Source of the DNA: Acidovorax kalamii
Lineage (GTDB): Bacteria > Pseudomonadota > Gammaproteobacteria > Burkholderiales > Burkholderiaceae_C
Length of the DNA: 64,000 nt
Assembly (NCBI RefSeq): GCF_002245625.1
Contig: NZ_NOIG01000006.1
Span: forward strand, 1-64,000
Direction: 5' to 3'
Part shown: in pieces, positions 43,033 to 51,079 of the stretch
Position numbering within the stretch: position 1 is the first letter of the stretch
How the letters are laid out: the number at the start of each line of letters is the position of its first letter
Notes under the pieces: generated by a model
What the model saw: the letters and a program-made list of their open reading frames with translations, nothing else
Database searches by the model: none
Told to the model about the DNA's origin: nothing
Translations under genes and position numbers: made by a program

Positions 43033-43725
43033 TCATTTCAGGCGCAGCAGCGCAGCGCTGGCCAGCTCGGCCATGCGCGACAGGAAGTCGGTGCCCATGG
43101 TGGCGTCAAAGCGCTGCGGGTCGTGCGAGCCCAGCACCAGCAGGCCAAACGCAGGCGTGGCGCTATCGATGGCGCCCGCGCGCAGCGGCAGCAGCGCCAG
43201 CGACTGGGCGGGCTCGCCGCTTTCCTGCGCCAGCCAGCCTGCGGGCTCAAAGCCCAGGTTGGGGCCGCAGAACGGCATGGTCAGCGACGAGGCGAACGCC
43301 CGCGCATCTTCGCTCGCGCCCTGGGTGAAGTCGGCGTCGATGTACGGCGCAGCCACTTCCCACACCCGCACGGCCGCCTGGGGCACGTCGAACAGGGTGC
43401 GCACGCCATCGACCACCGCCTGCGGCAGGTCGAACGGGTCGCGCACCTCCAGCAGGCTGCTGGTCCACTGGTGCACCTTGTGGGCAATGGCCGCGTTTTC
43501 GTTGCTGTTGCGCACCATCTCCATGATGCGCTGCTCCAGGCCCTTGATCTTCTCGCGCAGCATCTCGGCCTGGCGCTCCTGCAGGCTCACGGCGCGCGCG
43601 CCGTGGGGGCTGGTGATCTGCACGCTGGCCAGCACCTCGGCATGCCGCTCGAAGAAGCCGGGGGTGTTGGTCAAAAACTGGGCGATGTCGTCTTCGGTGA
43701 TCGGTGGGATGTGGGAGGTCGTCAT
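43033..43725 (-). CDS. DUF484 family protein (GAF-like)
   Basis: 230 residues. N-terminal [25 protein letters not shown], a short coiled coil ([20 protein letters not shown]), then a GAF-like domain ending in [24 protein letters not shown]. This family nearly always sits between dapF and xerC and its function is not established; a nucleotide or ligand-sensing role is only inferred. Start overlaps the dapF stop by 4 bases. Confidence 0.92.
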   Translation of the reverse strand: MTTSHIPPITEDDIAQFLTNTPGFFERHAEVLASVQITSPHGARAVSLQERQAEMLREKIKGLEQRIMEMVRNSNENAAIAHKVHQWTSSLLEVRDPFDLPQAVVDGVRTLFDVPQAAVRVWEVAAPYIDADFTQGASEDARAFASSLTMPFCGPNLGFEPAGWLAQESGEPAQSLALLPLRAGAIDSATPAFGLLVLGSHDPQRFDATMGTDFLSRMAELASAALLRLK

Positions 43726-44603
43726 ACGAGGGTGTCAGGAATGTCGATCTGGCCTTCGAACACCGTGGTGGCGGGGCCGGTCATGAAAACGGAATCGGCC
43801 GCCTGGCCGCTCCAGGCAATGGTGAGGCGGCCGCCGCGCGTGTCCACCTGCACCTCGGGGTCGAGCAGGCCCAGGCGGATGCCCGCCGCCACCGCCGCGC
43901 AGGCGCCGGTGCCACAGGCCAGGGTCTCGCCCACGCCACGCTCGAACACGCGCAGCCGCACATGGGCACGGTCCACGATCTGCAGATAACCCACATTCAC
44001 CCGCTGCGGAAAGCGCGGGTGGCTTTCGATGAGGGGGCCGGTTTCCTGCACGGGCGCAGTGTCCACGTTGTCCACCAGCTGCACGGCATGGGGGTTGCCC
44101 ATGGACACAACCGCTACCAAAACGATAGCTGAAAGCGCTTTACCATCAGGCGGCAACGGCCATTTTTGCCCCAAACCTTGCGCCACGGGCACCAGGCCGG
44201 ACGTATCAAAGGGCACCTTGGCAGGGTCGAACTCGGGGCGGCCCATGTCCACGGTGACACGGCCATCGGCCGTAAGACGCGGGGCGATCACGCCGCTTTG
44301 GGTCTGCACCCGGATCTGGTCCTTGCCGGTGAGGCCCTTGTCATGCACAAAGCGCGCAAAGCAGCGCGCGCCGTTGCCGCACTGCTCCACCTCGCCGCCA
44401 TCGGCGTTGTGGATCACGTATTCGAAATCAATGCCCTCTGCCGGGGAGGGACGTACGGTGAGTATCTGGTCGGCACCCACGCCAAAGTGGCGGTCGGCCA
44501 GGAAGCGGTACTGCGCCGCAGACAGCCCCAGACGGCCCTGGGTTTCGTCGAGCACCACGAAATCGTTGCCCGCGCCTTGCATTTTGGTAAAGCGAATCTG
44601 CAT
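43722..44603 (-). CDS. dapF: Diaminopimelate epimerase DapF
   Basis: Converts LL- to meso-diaminopimelate, for lysine and the MurE substrate. 293 residues. Both catalytic cysteines are present: [13 protein letters not shown] and [13 protein letters not shown]. Start [15 protein letters not shown] is standard. A variable loop ([20 protein letters not shown], residues about 145-165) is encoded by a family 1 repeat just before the conserved [10 protein letters not shown] strand, so the repeat was tolerated at the protein surface. Confidence 0.97.
   Translation of the reverse strand: MQIRFTKMQGAGNDFVVLDETQGRLGLSAAQYRFLADRHFGVGADQILTVRPSPAEGIDFEYVIHNADGGEVEQCGNGARCFARFVHDKGLTGKDQIRVQTQSGVIAPRLTADGRVTVDMGRPEFDPAKVPFDTSGLVPVAQGLGQKWPLPPDGKALSAIVLVAVVSMGNPHAVQLVDNVDTAPVQETGPLIESHPRFPQRVNVGYLQIVDRAHVRLRVFERGVGETLACGTGACAAVAAGIRLGLLDPEVQVDTRGGRLTIAWSGQAADSVFMTGPATTVFEGQIDIPDTLV
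44117..44175 (+). repeat. Family 1 dispersed repeat inside dapF
   Basis: CAAAACGATAGCTGAAAGCG, TTTACCATCAGGCGGCAACGG and CCATTTTTGCCCC in order, antisense to dapF but open in its frame. Closest match in the window to the copy in the gspD signal-peptide region. Confidence 0.85.
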
Positions 44604-44697
44604 GGGACGGGATTATGGCCCCGCCCCTGCGCCAAACCGCGCGCGGGCGTACGCTTGGCAGCTTCTCTCGATTCCACCGGCTTTTCAGGAACCTCGC

Positions 44698-45402
44698 ATG
44701 ACCGATCTTTCCGCTTTTGCCATCACCCGCAAGTGGCCCGCTCGGCACCCGGACCGCATCCAGCTGTATTCCCTGCCCACGCCCAACGGCGTGAAGGTGT
44801 CCATAGCGCTGGAAGAACTGGGCCTGCCGTACGAGCCCCACCTGGTGAGCTTTGAGACCAACGACCAGACCACGCCCGAATTTCTTTCGCTCAACCCCAA
44901 CAACAAGATCCCGGCCATCCTGGACCCGAACGGCCCGGACGGCCAGCCGCTGGCGCTGTTCGAATCCGGTGCCATCCTGGTGTACCTGGCCAGCAAGACC
45001 GGCCAGCTGCTGCCGCAGGACACCGCCGGGCGCTACGAAACCCTGCAGTGGGTGATGTGGCAGATGGGCGGTGTGGGCCCCATGTTTGGCCAGCTCGGGT
45101 TCTTCCACAAGTTTGCAGGCAAGGACTACGAAGACAAGCGCCCACGCGACCGGTATGTCGCTGAATCGAAACGCCTGCTCAAGGTGCTGGACGAGCGCCT
45201 CGCGGGCCGCCACTGGGTGATGGGCGACCAGTACACCATCGCCGACATCGCCATCCTGCCCTGGGTGCGCAACCTGGTGGGCTTTTACGGCGCGGGCGAC
45301 CTGGTGGAGTTTGACCAGTTCAAGGAGGTGCAGCGCGTGCTCGCCGCCTTCGTGGCGCGTCCGGCGGTGGCCCGGGGGCTGGCGATTCCGGCACGCGGCT
45401 GA
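44698..45402 (+). CDS. Glutathione S-transferase family protein (YfcG/Ure2-like)
   Basis: 234 residues from ATG 44698. N-terminal thioredoxin fold (IQLYSLPTPNGVKVSIALEEL; N-G motif where nu-class enzymes bind glutathione), NPNNKIPAILDPNG, LFESGAILVYLASKTG (E-S glutathione site), then helical C-terminal domain with HWVMGDQYTIADIAILPWV. Resembles disulfide-bond oxidoreductase-type GSTs. An in-frame extension to 44029 lies over dapF and is rejected. Divergent from dapF. Confidence 0.92.
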   Translation: MTDLSAFAITRKWPARHPDRIQLYSLPTPNGVKVSIALEELGLPYEPHLVSFETNDQTTPEFLSLNPNNKIPAILDPNGPDGQPLALFESGAILVYLASKTGQLLPQDTAGRYETLQWVMWQMGGVGPMFGQLGFFHKFAGKDYEDKRPRDRYVAESKRLLKVLDERLAGRHWVMGDQYTIADIAILPWVRNLVGFYGAGDLVEFDQFKEVQRVLAAFVARPAVARGLAIPARG

Positions 45403-45515
45403 CGGCTAGGGCGCCGGGTTTCTCATCCGCCCTTGATCTTGATCATGCCGCGCAGCCCGGCACCCGGGCGCCACGCACCTACCATGGGCCTCCTCAAAAA
45501 AACAGGGAGCACCCC

Positions 45516-45713
45516 ATGGGATTGACCGTTGATGTTCTTCAGGATCTGGACCTGCACGACCTGCAGGCTGCCGCCCGCGCAGCGCTGCAGGAAAGCAATG
45601 CCATCGCGCTGATCGAGTTGCTGGAGATGATGTGGAGCTGCGAGGTCGATGGCGCCAACGCCGTCATCGACGCCGTGCTGCAGCGCCTGCAGCAACTGCG
45701 CGCGTTGCGCTGA
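45516..45713 (+). CDS. Small acidic helical protein, unknown function
   Basis: 65 residues, ATG preceded by GGGAGCACCCC. Leucine- and Ala-rich, predicted all helical (LHDLQAAARAALQESNAIALIELLEMMW), no signal or membrane helix. Codon third positions are GC-rich like its neighbours, which supports coding. Not recognised; lies alone between the GST gene and a convergent LysR gene. Confidence 0.55.
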   Translation: MGLTVDVLQDLDLHDLQAAARAALQESNAIALIELLEMMWSCEVDGANAVIDAVLQRLQQLRALR

Positions 45714-45738
45714 CGGCAGGCCTGCAAGGCAGGCCTGC

Positions 45739-46623
45739 TCAGCCCAGACGCTCCTGCAAGAAATCCAGAAAACACGCGATGCGTGCCGCCAGCTGCGTGT
45801 TGCGGTAATACACCGCGCTGATGGGCTGGCGCACCTCCACCGTGTCCTTGGCCAGCACCTGCACCAGATCGCCGCGCGCACGGTCAGCGGCCGTCATGAA
45901 GTCCGACAGGCACACGATGCCCACCCCTTGCAGCGCGAGCTGGCGCAGTGTCTCGCCGCTCGATGCTGTGAGGCTGGGTACGATGGGCCAGGCATCACCA
46001 TGCGCGCCCCGCAGCGGCCAGTGGTTGAGCGACTCGGGCTGGTTGAAGCCCAACAGCGTGTGCCGTGCCAGGTCCGCCTCGCTCTTGGGCCTGCCCGTCC
46101 GCGCCAGGTAGTCAGGGCTGGCCAGCACCCGCAGGCGGCTGGTGCACAGGGGGCGCGCGTGCAGGGTGGAGTCGGGAAGCTGCCCGATGCGAATGGCCAC
46201 GTCCGTGCGCCGCTCCAGCAGGTCGATGTATGTCTCGTCCGTGTCCAGCTGCAGCGTGATCTGCGGATAGGCCTTGCGAAACGCTGGCACCAGGGGCACC
46301 ACGGCATGGAGCATGAACGGCGTGGCCGCATTCACCCGCAGGCGGCCGGCGGGCTGCTGGCGCCGCGCAGCCATGTGTTCCTCGGCGTCGTCGATGGAGG
46401 CCAGGATGGCGCGCGTGCGCTGCAAAAAGGCCTGGCCCTCCTCCGTCAGCTCGGTGCGGCGCGTGGTGCGGCGCAGCAGCGTGGTGTCCAGCTTTTTCTC
46501 CAGCCGCGCCAGTGCCCGGCTGATGCCCGAGACGGTCTGGCCCAGCGTGTCGGCTGCGGCCGTGATCGAACCGCCGTCCACCACCGCCACAAAGGCCTGC
46601 AGTTCTTCCAACGTGGTTTTCAT
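45739..46623 (-). CDS. LysR-family transcriptional regulator
   Basis: 294 residues. N-terminal winged HTH (LEELQAFVAVVDGGSITAAADTLGQTVSGISRALARLEKKL) and a periplasmic-binding-like effector domain. Divergent from the MFS gene at 46747; the 123-base gap contains a perfect palindrome that fits LysR T-N11-A operators, so it likely controls that exporter and itself. Confidence 0.95.
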   Translation of the reverse strand: MKTTLEELQAFVAVVDGGSITAAADTLGQTVSGISRALARLEKKLDTTLLRRTTRRTELTEEGQAFLQRTRAILASIDDAEEHMAARRQQPAGRLRVNAATPFMLHAVVPLVPAFRKAYPQITLQLDTDETYIDLLERRTDVAIRIGQLPDSTLHARPLCTSRLRVLASPDYLARTGRPKSEADLARHTLLGFNQPESLNHWPLRGAHGDAWPIVPSLTASSGETLRQLALQGVGIVCLSDFMTAADRARGDLVQVLAKDTVEVRQPISAVYYRNTQLAARIACFLDFLQERLG

Positions 46624-46645
46624 GGGAGCTCCTGGCGCCTGATTG

Positions 46646-46660
46646 TTGATTTCAAATCAA
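46646..46660. promoter_or_regulatory. Candidate LysR operator
   Basis: Perfect odd palindrome TTGATTTCAAATCAA between the divergent LysR and MFS genes; contains the T-N11-A spacing typical for LysR binding. Confidence 0.65.
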
Positions 46661-46746
46661 TTATCAATGGCACTTAACGATCTTTTTCTGCAAGACCCAA
46701 ACGCCCACACTCCAGAGCCCGAAAGCCTGAAAACTGGAGTGTTCCC

Positions 46747-47949
46747 ATGCCCATTGCCTTGCTCGCGCTGACGCTCAGCGCTTTTGCCATCGGCACGACC
46801 GAGTTCGTGATCGTTGGCCTGCTGCCCACCGTGGCGGCAGACCTTTCCATCAGCATCCCCTCGGCGGGCCTGCTGGTCAGCCTGTATGCCCTGGGGGTGG
46901 CCGTCGGCGCCCCGGTACTCACCGCACTCACCGGCAAGCTGCCGCGCAAGGCGCTGCTGTTGGCGCTGATGGCCTTGTTCACCGCCGGCAACCTGCTGGC
47001 CTGGCAGGCCCCCAGCTATGAGACGCTGGTGGCCGCGCGCATCCTGACCGGGCTGGCACATGGCGTGTTCTTCTCGATCGGCTCCACCATCGCCACCGGC
47101 CTGGTGCCGCGCGAGAAGGCCGCGAGCGCGATTGCCATCATGTTCACCGGCCTCACGGTGGCCCTGGTCACGGGCGTGCCACTGGGCACTTTCATCGGCC
47201 AGCATTTCGGCTGGCGCGAGACCTTCCTGGCCGTGGCGGCGCTGGGCGTAGTGTCGTTCATCGGCAGCGCCCTTTTTGTGCCGCGCCATCTGGCCCACAC
47301 ACCACCCGCCTCGCTGCTGCAGCAGGCCAAGGTGCTGGCCGAGCCGCGCCTGCTGCTGGTATATGCCAAGACGGCCATCGGCTACGGCGGCACCTTCATC
47401 CCCTTCACCTTTCTCGCCCCCATCCTCACCGACATCTCGGGCTTCAGTGCCAGTGCAGTGGGCTGGGTGATGCTGGTGTATGGCGCATCGGTGGCTGTGG
47501 GCAACCTGTGGGGCGGCAAGCTGGCCGACCGGCTGGGCCCCATCCCGGCGCTGCGCATCATCTTTGCGCTGCTGGCGGCCGTGTTGCTGCTGCTGCAGTT
47601 CACCGCGCCCCACCCCTGGCTGGCCGTGGGCACCGTGCTGCTGTGGGGCGCCGTGGCATTCGGCAATGTGCCGGGGCTGCAGGTGTATGTGGTCAAGCAG
47701 GCCGAGCGCTTCACGCCGCAAGCGGTGGACGTGGCCTCGGGCCTGAACATTGCCGCCTTCAACCTGGGCATTGCGGGCGCCGCCTGGGCCGGGGGCCTGA
47801 TCGTGACGCACTGGGGCCTGCAGCACACGCCGTGGATCGGTGCGCTGGTGGTGCTGGTGTCGCTGGCCCTCACGCACTGGAGCGGTGTGCTGGACCGGCG
47901 CAGCGGCATCCCCGTGCGTGCCGCTGGTGTGGTGCCTGCGGGGCACTGA
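46747..47949 (+). CDS. MFS transporter, drug:H+ antiporter (AraJ/YdhP-like)
   Basis: 400 residues, twelve predicted membrane helices. Family signs: ALTLSAFAIGTTEFVIVGLLP at the N terminus, ARILTGLAHGVFFSIGSTIA, and GNLWGGKLADRLGP in the central loop. This DHA1 subfamily exports drugs, sugars or nucleosides; substrate unknown. Divergent LysR regulator immediately upstream. Confidence 0.92.
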   Translation: MPIALLALTLSAFAIGTTEFVIVGLLPTVAADLSISIPSAGLLVSLYALGVAVGAPVLTALTGKLPRKALLLALMALFTAGNLLAWQAPSYETLVAARILTGLAHGVFFSIGSTIATGLVPREKAASAIAIMFTGLTVALVTGVPLGTFIGQHFGWRETFLAVAALGVVSFIGSALFVPRHLAHTPPASLLQQAKVLAEPRLLLVYAKTAIGYGGTFIPFTFLAPILTDISGFSASAVGWVMLVYGASVAVGNLWGGKLADRLGPIPALRIIFALLAAVLLLLQFTAPHPWLAVGTVLLWGAVAFGNVPGLQVYVVKQAERFTPQAVDVASGLNIAAFNLGIAGAAWAGGLIVTHWGLQHTPWIGALVVLVSLALTHWSGVLDRRSGIPVRAAGVVPAGH

Positions 47950-47956
47950 GCCCCCT

Positions 47957-48826
47957 TCAGCCCGCCATCACCCGCACAAAGGCAGGCACCACGCCCAGCA
48001 GATCGTCGCGCCGTTGCACCGCATGCACATCGGCGCGCGGTGCCTTGGCGCCCAGGGGCTTGAACACCACGCGCGGCCCGAACAGCATGCCCAGGGACGA
48101 CGGCACCAGGGCCACGCCCAGCCCAGCCGCCACCAGGCTCAGCACGGCCGCCAGCTCCACCGTGGTCTGCGCCACGCGGGGCGCGAAGCCCGCCTGTACG
48201 CAGCACTGCACCATGTGCTCGGCATGGGCCGATGAATCACGGCGCAGCATCACGAAGGGCTCGCTGCGCAGATCCTTCAAAGCCAGCGCCTTGCGCGCTG
48301 CCAGCGGGTGGCCGGGCGGCAGGGCCGCGACCACAGGGTCGGGCCACAGCAGGGTGCTGGCGAGCTGGTCGTCATTCACTGCCGTGCGCGAGATGCCCAC
48401 ATCGATGCGCTTGTCGCGCAGTGCCGCCTGCTGCAGCGAGGGCTGCATCTCGTGCAGCACCACGTCCACGCCCGGGTGGCTTTGCCGGTAGCGCGCCAGC
48501 GCCGCCGGAAACTGCCCGAGGAAATGTGAGCCCGACAGCCCCACCTCAATGCGCCCGGCCTGCCCCTGGCCGATGGCCGCCACACGCTGGCGCGCCGTGT
48601 CCAGCCGCTCCAGCACCGCGCGTGCATCCACCAGATAGGCCTGGCCTGCCAGCGTCAGCTCCACGCGCCGGCTGGTGCGCACGAAGAGCTGGGCGCCCAG
48701 TTCTTGTTCCAGCTGGGCGATCTGCAGGCTCAGCGGCGGCTGCGAGACATGCAGGCGCTGCGCGGCACGTGTGAAGCTCAGCTCTTCCGCCAGGGCGACG
48801 AAGTAACGCAGGTGGCGCAGTTCCAT
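47957..48826 (-). CDS. LysR-family transcriptional regulator
   Basis: 289 residues. HTH: MELRHLRYFVALAEELSFTRAAQRLHVSQPPLSLQIAQLEQEL; effector domain with VGLSGSHFLGQFPAALARYR. Resembles BenM/CatM-type regulators of aromatic or carboxylic-acid catabolism. Divergent from the Bug receptor/maleate isomerase pair, with a candidate operator at 48853-48867. Confidence 0.95.
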   Translation of the reverse strand: MELRHLRYFVALAEELSFTRAAQRLHVSQPPLSLQIAQLEQELGAQLFVRTSRRVELTLAGQAYLVDARAVLERLDTARQRVAAIGQGQAGRIEVGLSGSHFLGQFPAALARYRQSHPGVDVVLHEMQPSLQQAALRDKRIDVGISRTAVNDDQLASTLLWPDPVVAALPPGHPLAARKALALKDLRSEPFVMLRRDSSAHAEHMVQCCVQAGFAPRVAQTTVELAAVLSLVAAGLGVALVPSSLGMLFGPRVVFKPLGAKAPRADVHAVQRRDDLLGVVPAFVRVMAG

Positions 48827-48852
48827 TGATACTTTTCCGATCTAGATCAAGA

Positions 48853-48867
48853 CCAACAATATATTGG
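48853..48867. promoter_or_regulatory. Candidate LysR operator
   Basis: CCAACAATATATTGG, an imperfect palindrome with T-N11-A-like spacing between divergent genes; a second palindrome GATCTAGATC sits at 48839-48848. Confidence 0.5.
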
Positions 48868-48927
48868 ACTGTAAGCCCCGCCGTTTCGACAATACGCCCA
48901 GACCACAACAACCCGGCGGAGACACCC

Positions 48928-49890
48928 ATGAAGATTTCACACAGCCTGATGGCAGCCACGCTCGCTCTTTCCAGCCTGGCCATGGCGCAAGACAACTACC
49001 CCAGCAAAGCCATCACGCTCACCGTGCCCAACCCGCCCGGCGGTGTGGTGGACACCTCGGCCCGCCTGCTCAACGAGCCGCTGGCCCGTGTGATCGGCCA
49101 GCCCGTGGTGATCGACAACAAGGCAGGCGGCAGCGGCAACGTGGCCTATGGCGCCGTGGCCCGCGCCAAGGCCGATGGCTACAACCTGCTGATCTCGTAC
49201 TCGGCCTACCACGTGGGCAACCCGGCGCTCACCCCCAGTCTGCCCTGGGAGGCCAAGGACTTCGCCCCCATCGCGCTGCTCACCGTGGCCACCAACGTGA
49301 TTGCCGCTCACCCCTCGGTGCCAGCCAACAACCTCAAGGAATTCATCGCGTACCTCAAGGCCAACCCGGGCAAGGTGAACTACGCCTCGCAGGGCAACGG
49401 CTCGCTGTCGCACATCGGCACCGAGATCTTCAAGCAGCAAAGCGGCACCTTCATGACCCACATCCCCTACCGTGGCTCGGGCCCAGCGGTGGCCGATGTG
49501 CTGGCAGGCCAGGTGCAGGTGTTCATCACCACGCCACCGTCGGTCATGCAGCATGTGCTGAACGGCAAGCTCAAGGCCTTTGCCGTGACCGGCACCAAGC
49601 GCCACCCCGGTCTTCCTAACGTGCCCACCGTGGCCGAGGCCGGAATGCCCGACTTCAAGCTCGAAGCCTGGGTGGGCCTGTTCGCCCCGGCCGCCACGCC
49701 ACCCGCCGTGGTGGCCAAGCTCACAGCCGATGTGAAGAAGGCGCTGGACATGCCCGAGACACGCCAGCGCGCCGACGCGGCGGGCATCGAACTGCGCTAC
49801 CTGCCGCCCGACGCGCTGGGTGAGCTGGTGAAGACCGAAACCGCCTACTGGGCCAAGACCATCAAGGCCGCCGGCATCAAGGCCGACTGA
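48928..49890 (+). CDS. Bug/TctC-type periplasmic solute-binding protein
   Basis: 320 residues. Signal peptide about 1-20 (MAATLALSSLAMA|QDNYPSKAITL). Bug signatures: VPNPPGGVVDTSARLL, VIDNKAGGSGNVAYGAVARA, ASQGNGSLSHIGTEIF and HIPYRGSGPAVADVLAGQVQV. These receptors bind carboxylates such as citrate, and are expanded in Burkholderiales, often as orphans. The maleate isomerase gene 92 bases downstream suggests a C4-dicarboxylate or related ligand. Confidence 0.93.
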   Translation: MKISHSLMAATLALSSLAMAQDNYPSKAITLTVPNPPGGVVDTSARLLNEPLARVIGQPVVIDNKAGGSGNVAYGAVARAKADGYNLLISYSAYHVGNPALTPSLPWEAKDFAPIALLTVATNVIAAHPSVPANNLKEFIAYLKANPGKVNYASQGNGSLSHIGTEIFKQQSGTFMTHIPYRGSGPAVADVLAGQVQVFITTPPSVMQHVLNGKLKAFAVTGTKRHPGLPNVPTVAEAGMPDFKLEAWVGLFAPAATPPAVVAKLTADVKKALDMPETRQRADAAGIELRYLPPDALGELVKTETAYWAKTIKAAGIKAD

Positions 49891-49982
49891 CCGGCCCGCA
49901 AACATCCCCTGCGCACTCCCTTTCCCGGCGCTCTGCGCGCCGGGCGGGCAGCGCTTTGCCCATTGACCTCTGAAAGACCACC

Positions 49983-50735
49983 ATGCAACGCACTTACCGC
50001 ATCGGGCAGATCGTGCCCAGCTCCAACACCACCATGGAGACCGAGATCCCGGCCATGCTGCGCGCCCGCGAGCAGATCCTGCCAGAGCGCTTCAGCTTCC
50101 ACGCCAGCCGCATGCGCATGCAAAAGGTCACCAAGGAAGAGCTGGCCGCGATGGACCGCGACTCTGACCGCTGCGCGCTGGAGCTGTCGGACGGCAAGAT
50201 GGACGTGATGGGCTATGCCTGCCTCGTGGCCATCATGAGCATGGGCCTGGGCTACCACCGCACATCCGAAAAGCGGCTGCACGAGGTCACCGTGGCCAAT
50301 GGCAAGCCCGCGCCCGTGGTGTCCAGCGCAGGCGCGCTGATCGAAGGGCTCAAGGCCATGGGCGCGAAGAAGGTGTCGGTGCTCACGCCCTATATGAAGC
50401 CGCTGACCCAGCTGGTGGTGGACTACATCGAGCACGAGGGCATTGCCGTGCACGACAGCCTGTCGCTGGAAATTGCCGACAACCTGCAGGTGGGCGCGCA
50501 GGACCCCGCCGCCCCGGCCCAGCTGGTGCAACGGCTGGACACGCGCGGCGTGGACGTGGTGGTGATCTCGGCCTGCGTGCAGATGCCCTCGCTGGCGTCC
50601 GTGCAGATGGCACAGGACCAGTTGGGCATTCCTGTCGTGTCCGCTGCAGCCTGCACCACCTGGGCGATGCTCAAGCGCCTGGGGCTGGAAACGCGGGTGC
50701 CCAACGCGGGTGCACTGCTCTCCGGCGCCTACTGA
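49983..50735 (+). CDS. maiA: Maleate cis-trans isomerase (Asp/Glu racemase superfamily)
   Basis: Converts maleate to fumarate. 250 residues, normal length. The two catalytic cysteines fall at residues 80 (VMGYACLVAI) and 198 (VISACVQMPS), exactly where known maleate isomerases carry them; QIVPSSNTTMETEIP is the family start. Expected role: last step of nicotinate or similar ring-degradation pathways, or use of external maleate. An arylmalonate decarboxylase-like activity is less likely with both cysteines present. Confidence 0.88.
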   Translation: MQRTYRIGQIVPSSNTTMETEIPAMLRAREQILPERFSFHASRMRMQKVTKEELAAMDRDSDRCALELSDGKMDVMGYACLVAIMSMGLGYHRTSEKRLHEVTVANGKPAPVVSSAGALIEGLKAMGAKKVSVLTPYMKPLTQLVVDYIEHEGIAVHDSLSLEIADNLQVGAQDPAAPAQLVQRLDTRGVDVVVISACVQMPSLASVQMAQDQLGIPVVSAAACTTWAMLKRLGLETRVPNAGALLSGAY

Positions 50736-50786
50736 TCCCTGCGCGGAGCAAAAGGCTTCGTCTTTGGCGGAAGCCGAAAGCAGCTA

Positions 50787-51053
50787 GGGCGTGTCATCAA
50801 TCAATACCCCCACGCGCTGACCCCGCAATGCGGATGGATGCGCGAAGCGGGGCGCAGCCCATAGTCATCTATGGGCAAGCCACGCGACAAAGCTGACGCC
50901 GCATTGCGGGGTCAGCCCGGAGGGAAAGCCATCCAGGCCGCGCATTGCGTCTTTGCCCTTCGCTTGTGTAGCCAAGCTACACGGCACTCAGGGCGCCTAG
51001 CACTGCACGGCCTGGCTGGCTTTCGCGTGGGGGTATTGATTGATGACACGCCC
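50787..51053. mobile_element. 267-bp palindromic MITE-like element
   Basis: Perfect 30-bp terminal inverted repeats at 50787-50816 and 51024-51053 (outer end GGGCGTGTCATCAATCAATA). Inside is a second 17-bp inverted repeat (50817-50833 with 50899-50915) and hairpins GCCCATAG/CTATGGGC (50857-50876) and GTGTAGC/GCTACAC (50966-50982). No protein is encoded. I see no clear target duplication. It fills most of the 344-base gap between maiA and the Nudix/MBL gene; the rest of the gap shows nothing notable. Confidence 0.8.
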
Positions 51054-51079
51054 CAGGGGCAACGCCGGATAATCGCCCG

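Noticed and set aside
44029..44697. 223-residue N-terminal extension of the GST
   Set aside because: It overlaps dapF on the opposite strand and has no similarity to GSTs; ATG 44698 gives a complete enzyme.
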